Below are positions 15,610-21,334 of a stretch of DNA of 21,334 bases, in pieces. Where the stretch lies: NCBI GenBank assembly GCA_903893935.1, contig CAITOD010000318.1, positions 1-21,334 on the forward strand, written 5' to 3'. This DNA comes from an uncultured Sphingomonadales bacterium (GTDB lineage: Bacteria > Pseudomonadota > Alphaproteobacteria > Sphingomonadales > Sphingomonadaceae). Position 1 is the stretch's first letter. Each line of letters starts with the position of its first letter. The translations under genes were made by a program, and so were the position numbers. The notes under the pieces are model-generated. The model saw only the letters and a program-made list of their open reading frames with translations. It did not search any database and was not told where the DNA came from.

Positions 15610-17923
15610 GGTCGATCCCGATCGTGCGCGGCTGGTTGGTGGCCACGCGGATCAGCGAGGGGATCGTGTAGGAAAACCCGGTGGTGTTGATCCCGAGCTG
15701 CGCGCGCTTGTCGGTAAAGTTGTCGGCAAACAGCCATACCGAAACCTGCCCGTTCATCAGCCCCACGCGCGCGCCGAAAATGTCATAGGCAGGCAGCGTG
15801 CCATAGCTGTAATCGATGTCGGTGGTCGTGCCGACATACGAGTTCGACACCCGCGCCGACAGCCGCCAGGTGTCGCTGACCGGCCGGCTATAGACCCGCG
15901 CAGTGGTCTCGGTAAATTTGGGCACGTTGAGCAGCGGCAGCCCCGGCACCACCAGCGGGTCTTGCGCCTGCAAGGCTGCATTGGCCGAACTCAGCGCCGA
16001 ATGCGTATAAGTCCCGGTGAAATTGATCGCCCAGTCGCGCGTCAGTTGCGCGTTGATTTCGACTTCGGGGCCATAGGCTTGTGCAGAACCGGCATTGGCC
16101 GAGAGCGGATAGCCGCAGGCCTGGTTGACCGATTGCTGCACGTTCGACCAGTGGATGTAATAGACGTCGGCATTCACTGTCAGGTGGTTGCCGAACAGCT
16201 TGGCCTTTTCGCCCACTTCGTAGTTCCAGATGCTGTCCGGACCATACGTCTCGCCATTCAGCGTACACGGCGGATTGGGGATCTGCTGGTTGATCCCGCC
16301 CGGGCGGAACCCGCGCGACACGGTGGCATAAAGCGTCAGATCGTGTTCGTGCTCGTACGACAGCGTGACTTTGGGATTGACCCCGTTGTTCGAGGTCGCA
16401 AAATTGCTGAGATAAGGCGTGGCATTGCCCGAAAGCGCGAGCAGCCCGGTGGTTTCCTCGTTGGCGCGGCTGTCGAACTTGTACCAGCGCGCGCCGGCGG
16501 TCAGCTTCACGCCCCCGCCGAAATTGTAAGTGCCTTCGCCGAACACGCCGTATTGCTTGATGTAATAGGGGTTGTTGGCCTGATAGAGCACGCCTTGCGG
16601 ATTGCCTGCCAGCCCGCCCGGGATCGTCGCGACAAACGCCGGCAGATTGTTGCTTTCGGCAAAGATCGATTCAAAATGGCTGTAGAACACCCCGAACGTC
16701 CAGCGCAGCGCGCCGCTGTTCTTCGACGTCAGCCGCAGTTCTTCGCTGAACTGGTGCGTGGTGTCGGTTTCGTTGAACGGGCTGGTGTAAAACGTGCTGG
16801 TGTTGAAGCCATAGAGCGGCAGCAGGCTGTACAGCGCCTCGGCGGTATCCTGTGTCTGGCTTTCGGTGCGCGTGTAATAGGCGGTGGCGCTGATGAGATC
16901 GGCAAAGCCCAGATCATACGTCGCGGTCAGGCCATAGAGCTGGAACTTGTCCGAAATCGGCTCCGACGCGTTGTTGGGCTGGAAGTGATAGCCCGGCAGC
17001 CCCGGCGGCAGATCGTATTCGTCGTACCCGCCCAGATCGATCTTCTGATAAAGCGCCAGCGCGCTCAGCGTCAGGCGTTCGGTCGGCTTGGCGAGCACTT
17101 CGATCCGCGCGCCCTGCAAGTGTTCCCAATTGGTGTGCGGGGTTTCGCTCGCCGGGGTTATCGCCAGCACATTGCCGCGATCGCACCCGGGCCAGCCGCT
17201 GCCCGCGCAAAACCCGTTGGGATTGACCGGAGCCGGAAAATTCGGCTCGACCACGCGCGTGATCCACCCGTCGCGGTACTTGTCGGTCGCAACAATGCGC
17301 ACCGCCAGCTTGTCGGTGATCAGCGGCACATTGACCATCGCATTGCCGCCGCCGTTGATCCCGCCGCCGCGCGTCGAGGAAAACGAGCCGTCGATCGAGC
17401 CCTGCACGGTATCGAGATTGGGCTGGTTGGTAATCAGCTTGACCGTGCCGCCCATCGACCCCGAGCCATAGAGCGTGCCCTGCGGCCCGCGCAGCACTTC
17501 GACGCGGTTGAGATCATAGAGATCGGGATCGATCACCACTTTGCCGACCAGCGCGGCCGCCGGCGCGGTGAGCGTATAGTCATCGAGATAGAAGCCTACG
17601 GTGGGCGACGCCCCGCCCGACGACGACAGCCCGCGCAGTTCGAGCTCGGTCTGCCCCGGCCCCGCGGTGCGCATCGACAGCCCCGGCACCGCCGCGACAA
17701 TCCCCTGCACGCCCGCCACGCCCTGGTTGCGCAAGGCATCGCCCGACAGCGCGGTAATGCTGATCGGGGTATCCTGCACCGTCGAAGAGCGCTTTTCGGC
17801 GGTCACCACGATTTCGCCCGGCGCGGCAGCCTCGGTGGCGCTTTGCGCATGGACACTCGCCGCACCGCCCGCCATCAGCGCAAAAACCGCACAGGTGCCA
17901 AACCCAAGCCGTGAAAAACGCAT
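15593..17923 (-). CDS. TonB-dependent outer-membrane receptor
   Basis: As drawn, 776 aa. The signal peptide runs to about VHA-QS (residue 26). A TonB-box-like GEIVVTAEKRSS (36-47) precedes the plug domain, which includes TPISITALSGDAL, LELRGLSSSGG and VEVLRGPQGTLYGSGSMGG (141-159). A 22-strand beta-barrel follows, ending in an aromatic residue (LKYAY). Energised by TonB, it imports a ligand too large for porins. The ATG at 17923 was chosen because GTGGGGGTT lies just upstream and MRFSRLG is a typical signal start; an ATG at 17950 lacks a ribosome-binding site. It follows a secreted amidase in the same orientation by 32 nt, so the two probably form an operon for an amide-containing substrate. 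The ligand is unknown. Confidence 0.94.
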   Translation of the reverse strand: MRFSRLGFGTCAVFALMAGGAASVHAQSATEAAAPGEIVVTAEKRSSTVQDTPISITALSGDALRNQGVAGVQGIVAAVPGLSMRTAGPGQTELELRGLSSSGGASPTVGFYLDDYTLTAPAAALVGKVVIDPDLYDLNRVEVLRGPQGTLYGSGSMGGTVKLITNQPNLDTVQGSIDGSFSSTRGGGINGGGNAMVNVPLITDKLAVRIVATDKYRDGWITRVVEPNFPAPVNPNGFCAGSGWPGCDRGNVLAITPASETPHTNWEHLQGARIEVLAKPTERLTLSALALYQKIDLGGYDEYDLPPGLPGYHFQPNNASEPISDKFQLYGLTATYDLGFADLISATAYYTRTESQTQDTAEALYSLLPLYGFNTSTFYTSPFNETDTTHQFSEELRLTSKNSGALRWTFGVFYSHFESIFAESNNLPAFVATIPGGLAGNPQGVLYQANNPYYIKQYGVFGEGTYNFGGGVKLTAGARWYKFDSRANEETTGLLALSGNATPYLSNFATSNNGVNPKVTLSYEHEHDLTLYATVSRGFRPGGINQQIPNPPCTLNGETYGPDSIWNYEVGEKAKLFGNHLTVNADVYYIHWSNVQQSVNQACGYPLSANAGSAQAYGPEVEINAQLTRDWAINFTGTYTHSALSSANAALQAQDPLVVPGLPLLNVPKFTETTARVYSRPVSDTWRLSARVSNSYVGTTTDIDYSYGTLPAYDIFGARVGLMNGQVSVWLFADNFTDKRAQLGINTTGFSYTIPSLIRVATNQPRTIGIDLKYAY

Positions 17924-17955
17924 GATAACCCCCACTTTTATCCCGTTCATCGTGT

Positions 17956-19677
17956 TCAGCGCGCGTCGGGCAGCAGCCCCGCCTCGACCAGCACCGGCGG
18001 ATGGCGATGGTGCGTCGCCTGTTCATAGGCATAAGCATAGCCCAGCAGGTCGCCATCGCGGAACGGCCGCCCGGAAATCTCCAGCCCGAACGGCAGCCCG
18101 CTGGCATAGAACCCGCCCGGCACCACCACTGCCGGCACCCCCAGCATGTTGACCCAGCTCGTCGCCGAATGCGGCCCGTCGCTCAATCCGCCATTTTGCG
18201 GCATCGTTTCATCGACCGGCGGCATCTGGATCGCCGGATAGACATAGCCATCGAGATGCAGCCGCTCCAGGGTATCGAGATAGATCTGCATCGCGCGGGC
18301 GCGCGGGCCGTAGAAATTCTTTTCGGCATCGGGATCGGTTTCGACCAGTTTCTGGCGGATTTCGATATCGCCCGACAGGAATTCGGCATTGGCCGGCTCG
18401 GTGCCCACGATCGCCGCCCCCAGCGGCGCACCCAGCGCGCGCTCGTATTCGGTGCTCGATCGGTATTGCGCCGGGCCGAACGTGCCCAGGAACACATCGG
18501 TCCCTTCGCGCACATAAGGATAGGTCGCGATGCGCGTGGCATCATGCGCAAAGCTTGCCGGCAGAATGCTGTCATCGACCACCACCGTGGCGCCCGCCGC
18601 GCGCAGATCGTCGATCGCTTTCATGAACGCGGCGCGCGTGCGCGGATCGAGCGGGATCGCCGCTTTGGCTTGCGCCAGCGCCGCCGCGCCTTCGGGCACT
18701 TCGGCGGGAATGCCGTGGAACGGAATGCCCAGCCCCTGCAGGATAAACGCGGGCACGCCGAACCGCTTGCCTTTCAGCGCATCGGCTTTGAGATAAGCCG
18801 TATAAGGCGCCGGCTGCGCTTTGGCCGCCGAGCCTTTGGTCACCGGATCGAGCGGATCTTCGCCCGCCATCACCCCCAGCGCAATCGCTGCATCGGTCAC
18901 ATTGCGCGCGATCGGCCCGGTGTTGTCGAGCAGCCAGTCGAGCGGCGCGATCCCCGCGATCGACACCAGCCCGCGCGTCGGAAACACGCCGACCAGCGCG
19001 CTGGTGCCCGCGGGCATGCGGATCGAATTGCCGGTGTCGGTGCCATTGCCCAGGACGGCGAGGTTCGAAGTGACCGCGGTCACCGTGCCGCCCGACGAGC
19101 CGCCCGGCGAAAACCGCACGTCATAGGCATTGCCGGTGCGCCCGAACGAGGATGACCGGTTGGTATCGGCATTGGCGAAATCGGGCATATTGGTGTGCCC
19201 GATGATGATCGCGCCCGCCGCGCGCAATTTCGCGACAATCGTCGCATCGCGCGGCGCGACCAGTTCGTGCCCCGGCACGGTATAGCCCGCCCAGCCATCG
19301 GTGGTCACTTTGCCGGCAATGCTGGTGTTGGCCTTGATGACCATCGGCACGCCCCACAGCGGCCCGTGCGTCGCACTGGCCCCGCCCGCCGCATCCTGCT
19401 TGTCGGCCAGCGCCCGCGCCTCGTCGGCAAACACCTGTTCGACCGGGCGATAGACCGGATTGTACCGCGCAATCCGCGCCAGATACCAATCGACCACCTG
19501 GCGCACGGTGTATTTGTGCTGGTCATAGAGCGCGTGCAGCTGCGGGATCGACACCTCGATCAGATCGCGATCCATCGGCGCCGGCGCTGCCCGCGCCACC
19601 CCCGCACTCGCCAGCAAGCCCGCCACGGCACCCATCGCCCAAGCCCGAGAAGTCCGCCCAAACCGCCCCACGCGCAA
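17956..19677 (-). CDS. Secreted amidase-signature-family hydrolase
   Basis: Serine amidase with the Ser-cisSer-Lys triad: Lys115 (GVPMVIKAN), the cis-Ser in PGGSSGGT (191-198) and nucleophile Ser218 (TDTGNSIRMPAG). A signal-like N-terminus (basic MRVGRFGRTSRAW, then a hydrophobic GAVAGLLASAGVARA) suggests periplasmic export, which is unusual for cytoplasmic relatives such as GatA. It hydrolyses an amide bond; the substrate is unknown. The start is ambiguous: TTG 19677 has AGGAG 8 nt upstream; GTG 19671, TTG 19698 and ATG 19635 are alternatives. ATG 19635 would leave no basic n-region. The TonB receptor follows 32 nt downstream, suggesting degradation of a ligand taken up by that receptor. The C-terminal part (YPAIQMPP, LGVPAVVVPGG, LPFGLEISGRPF) is intact. 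Confidence 0.92.
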   Translation of the reverse strand: MRVGRFGRTSRAWAMGAVAGLLASAGVARAAPAPMDRDLIEVSIPQLHALYDQHKYTVRQVVDWYLARIARYNPVYRPVEQVFADEARALADKQDAAGGASATHGPLWGVPMVIKANTSIAGKVTTDGWAGYTVPGHELVAPRDATIVAKLRAAGAIIIGHTNMPDFANADTNRSSSFGRTGNAYDVRFSPGGSSGGTVTAVTSNLAVLGNGTDTGNSIRMPAGTSALVGVFPTRGLVSIAGIAPLDWLLDNTGPIARNVTDAAIALGVMAGEDPLDPVTKGSAAKAQPAPYTAYLKADALKGKRFGVPAFILQGLGIPFHGIPAEVPEGAAALAQAKAAIPLDPRTRAAFMKAIDDLRAAGATVVVDDSILPASFAHDATRIATYPYVREGTDVFLGTFGPAQYRSSTEYERALGAPLGAAIVGTEPANAEFLSGDIEIRQKLVETDPDAEKNFYGPRARAMQIYLDTLERLHLDGYVYPAIQMPPVDETMPQNGGLSDGPHSATSWVNMLGVPAVVVPGGFYASGLPFGLEISGRPFRDGDLLGYAYAYEQATHHRHPPVLVEAGLLPDAR

Positions 19678-19821
19678 TTCCCCCGCTCCTGGCCTCAAGC
19701 CCCGGTATCCCGCGCCAAACCGCCCGTGATCCGCAATAGCCGGATACGCCCTGCCCCACCCCGGTCAACGCCCTTTTGGTGCACACCCAACCCCATCATC
19801 ACCCCGCCAACCTGGCCACCC

Positions 19822-19858
19822 CACCCCCTTCGTCACCGCCCTCACCCCCTTCGTCACC
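19822..19858. repeat. Two direct copies of a 16-nt sequence
   Basis: CACCCCCTTCGTCACC occurs at 19822-19837 and again at 19843-19858. The second copy runs into the palindromic repeat at 19853-19879. The surrounding 19678-19913 gap is C-rich on the plus strand and contains no supported gene. Confidence 0.7.
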
Positions 19859-19879
19859 CCGGACCTGATCCGGGGTCCC
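19853..19879. repeat. Intergenic palindromic repeat, copy 3
   Basis: CCCCGGA-CCTGA-TCCGGGG (19857-19875) forms a perfect 7-bp stem with a 5-nt loop, flanked by GTCA and TCCC as in copy 1. It lies between the start of the amidase gene and the 3' end of the HD-domain gene. Confidence 0.78.
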
Positions 19880-19913
19880 GCTACCTTGTTACTCCTTACG
19901 CCCACGCCCCAAA

Positions 19914-20480
19914 TCACGCGTTGGAATGCATCTCCGCCACGATCGACGTCAGCCGATCCGCCCCATCCCCCGGCAACAAGCGCTGAAACGCCCTGGCCAG
20001 TTCATCATAATACCACAGCGACCCCTCGCGCCCGCCGGTAAAGCGATCCCACAGCCCCGCCCCGTGCACCACCAGATCATCGACAATCGCGCGCGCATTG
20101 TGCGTCTTGTCGGCCAGGCTCACCAGCAGCGAAGCCGCAGGCTTGTGATCGAGGCTGGCAATATAGGCCTCCTTGCGCGGCCGCCACGCCGGCTTGGGCT
20201 CGACCACCGCATCGGTGCAATCGGCGACGATTCCCGCAACCGTATCGCCAAACCACGCGCGAATATCCTCCAGCCGCGCGAGCCCGCCCTGGTCCTCCAC
20301 CGCATCATGCAACAGCGCCGCAATCGCCTGATCCTCATCCGCGCCAATCTCCAGCGCAATCGCCGCCACCCCCAGCAAATGCGCCGCATAAGGAATGTTC
20401 GTCCCCTTGCGCCGCTGCTGCCGATGCACCGCAACGGCATAGACAAGCGCTGCGCCGAAGCGTTCGGTAAGGTCGGTCAT
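19914..20480 (-). CDS. Single-domain HD phosphohydrolase resembling the SpoT/MESH1 ppGpp hydrolase
   Basis: A 188-aa cytoplasmic protein made of one HD domain. The metal-binding set is visible: His34 (IPYAAHLLGVA), His58-Asp59 (ALLHDAVED, with Glu62-Asp63 following as in SpoT) and Asp124 (SLADKTHNAR). WFGDTVAGIVADCTD (77-90) and the 'LaDKtHNaR' block match the (p)ppGpp-hydrolase half of RelA/SpoT proteins; no synthetase or TGS/ACT domain is present. It could be a small alarmone hydrolase that degrades (p)ppGpp, or a related nucleotide phosphohydrolase. The ATG at 20480 has AAGGAAA about 7 nt upstream. It stands alone, divergent from the small secreted protein. Confidence 0.88.
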   Translation of the reverse strand: MTDLTERFGAALVYAVAVHRQQRRKGTNIPYAAHLLGVAAIALEIGADEDQAIAALLHDAVEDQGGLARLEDIRAWFGDTVAGIVADCTDAVVEPKPAWRPRKEAYIASLDHKPAASLLVSLADKTHNARAIVDDLVVHGAGLWDRFTGGREGSLWYYDELARAFQRLLPGDGADRLTSIVAEMHSNA

Positions 20481-20537
20481 GGTGTTTTCCTTTTTTTAAA
20501 AGTGCCGAGAAACGACGTCCAATTCCCTTGGCCGGGA

Positions 20538-20566
20538 TCGGCACAGGGCAGTCAATTTGCTATAGT
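20538..20566 (+). promoter_or_regulatory. Candidate sigma-70-type promoter for the small secreted protein
   Basis: TCGGCA (20538-20543) and TATAGT (20561-20566) are separated by 17 nt and lie about 40 nt upstream of the GTG start at 20609. The -10 is good, the -35 is only a partial match. Confidence 0.35.
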
Positions 20567-20608
20567 CCGATTGCGCCATTTTCAGCGCACAAACGGGGGG
20601 ATTGTGCC

Positions 20609-21010
20609 GTGAGGCTTCTTGCGATCATGCCCGGCTTGATAGCCGGACTAACATTTTCAGCGACCGCGGATGCGGAGCAGCGAGCGCCGGTTCCTGAGCG
20701 CAACGTCTGCACCGGGACAGTCACAGGCATCGAGACATCTCAGGACGACACACCCGGCGCATGGCTGTGGCTCATCAACCAGCATTGCAGGCATGGATCA
20801 ACCAAGGATCAGCCAACCGAATTCGCCCTGACCCGCGCGCAATCCGGCGAAATCTGGCATGCCGCCTTGGAAGTCGCATCTGCCGCGTATGCACGATCCG
20901 GAACTGTAACGGTGGAGTATGACTGGACAGAGGGCATGAGTACTTCGGCAGTGCCCCGCATCACGCGAATTAATGCGCCGTGCATGTCCGGCATGGCGGG
21001 TGGTTGCTAA
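20609..21010 (+). CDS. Small secreted protein of unknown function
   Basis: A 133-aa protein with a signal peptide MRLLAIMPGLIAGLTFSATADA and likely cleavage after residue 20-22. The mature part has four Cys (NVC, QHC, APC, GGC-end), possibly two disulfides; the last residue is Cys. Segments CTGTVTGIETSQDD and GTVTVEYDWTEGM suggest a small beta-rich domain. I do not recognise the family. The GTG start at 20609 is chosen because GGGGGG sits 8 nt upstream and the signal peptide begins there; the longer upstream frame has no such support. Codon use is less GC-biased than that of the large neighbours. It stands alone between the HD-domain gene (divergent) and a toxin remnant. Confidence 0.75.
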   Translation: MRLLAIMPGLIAGLTFSATADAEQRAPVPERNVCTGTVTGIETSQDDTPGAWLWLINQHCRHGSTKDQPTEFALTRAQSGEIWHAALEVASAAYARSGTVTVEYDWTEGMSTSAVPRITRINAPCMSGMAGGC

Positions 21011-21095
21011 GCGATCGGCTTGGTGATCCAACCGGCTTTGGCAGGCATACGACCGGAACCAGTGCAGACCTGCAAAAAGGGCGTCATTGACGCAT

Positions 21096-21275
21096 ATGAC
21101 AAACAGGCTGACTCGCCCCATCACCGTCGCCGAGACGCAAATTTTCGCGCGCGCGGCGACCAAAATCTGGGGCAAGGCGGGAAGCGGCAAGCGCGGTGGC
21201 GCGCGAGTGATCTATTTTTTCTATCACTCCCGTTGCCCGCTCTACCTGCTGCTGGCCTATACAAAGGTGCGTTGA
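21096..21275 (+). pseudogene. Remnant of a RelE/HigB-type toxin with an internal deletion
   Basis: A 59-codon frame. The start ITVAETQIFARAATKIW (9-25) and the second half GKRGGARVIYFFYHSRCPLY (31-50) correspond to the beginning and core of RelE/HigB-like mRNA interferases, which are usually about 105-115 aa. The middle part, normally about 40 residues ending in a 'GTGG.RK.RW' block, is missing without loss of frame, and the C-terminus stops at AYTKVR instead of running on with 'K.E...LT'. No antitoxin gene is visible in the remaining bases. An ATG at 21096 could still translate it, but a working nuclease is unlikely. It could alternatively be a genuinely short protein. Confidence 0.6.
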
Positions 21276-21290
21276 GAGGAACCTGTTAAG

Positions 21291-21312
21291 CCCCTCCCCT
21301 TCAGGGGAGGGG
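21291..21312. terminator. Strong GC hairpin, intergenic repeat or terminator
   Basis: CCCCTCCCC and GGGGAGGGG pair perfectly (9 bp) around a TTCA loop, 15 nt after the toxin remnant's stop. It is followed by GTTTGGGG rather than a U-run, so it may be a palindromic intergenic repeat more than a classical rho-independent terminator. Confidence 0.5.
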
Positions 21313-21334
21313 TTTGGGGTGGGGGCCATCCCCA

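Noticed and set aside
15305..17914. 869-aa open frame on the plus strand opposite the TonB receptor
   Set aside because: Antisense shadow of a receptor with clear plug motifs; the composition is Arg/Ile/His-rich and no family features are visible.

Overview
The window is G+C-rich, Gram-negative, probably alphaproteobacterial DNA. Genes are tightly packed with strong GC-ending codon bias and many ATGA/TAATG start-stop overlaps. A TonB-dependent receptor has the GEIVVTAEKR-type N-terminus common in sphingomonads, and intergenic palindromes of the 'CCGGA-N5-TCCGG' kind are typical of alphaproteobacteria. Sphingomonadales is my best guess, made from style and not from a marker gene. No rRNA, tRNA, CRISPR array or intact insertion sequence was seen.

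Layout. (1) 1-5636, minus strand: a tripartite RND efflux operon (periplasmic adaptor, CusA/CzcA-type pump, NodT-type outer-membrane lipoprotein cut by the window edge), preceded by an AT-rich region with a palindrome. (2) 5919-8063, plus strand: a membrane-anchored dolichol-phosphate-mannose-synthase-like glycosyltransferase followed 12 nt later by a 2-oxoglutarate/Fe(II) oxygenase. (3) 8064-8978: an intergenic region with two inverted palindromic repeats, then a small secreted cysteine-containing protein of unknown function with codon use unlike its neighbours. (4) 8993-10971, minus strand: family 2 glycosyltransferase, SAM methyltransferase and GtrA-like membrane protein. (5) 11095-15609, plus strand: a five-gene, almost gapless operon for a CDP-sugar: glucose-1-phosphate cytidylyltransferase (rfbF), CDP-glucose 4,6-dehydratase (rfbG), RmlC-type epimerase, TylC3/NovU-type C-methyltransferase and a short-chain reductase. 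(6) 15593-19677, minus strand: a secreted amidase-signature hydrolase followed by a TonB-dependent receptor, likely an uptake/degradation pair. (7) 19914-20480, minus strand: a single-domain HD phosphohydrolase resembling the ppGpp-hydrolase half of SpoT. (8) 20609-21010, plus strand: a second small secreted protein of unknown function. (9) 21096-21275: a remnant of a RelE/HigB-type toxin with an internal in-frame deletion, followed by a strong hairpin.

How they fit together. Blocks 2, 4 and 5 form a surface-glycan island. Block 5 is predicted to make a CDP-linked, 6-deoxy, C-methyl-branched hexose, with no 3-deoxygenation genes (rfbH/ddhC type) in the window. Block 4 and the block 2 glycosyltransferase could transfer sugar, and the DPM-like enzyme plus GtrA could form a lipid-linked sugar synthesis and flipping pair. 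The RmlC, C-methyltransferase and reductase genes in a CDP (not dTDP) setting are the most interesting feature of the window.
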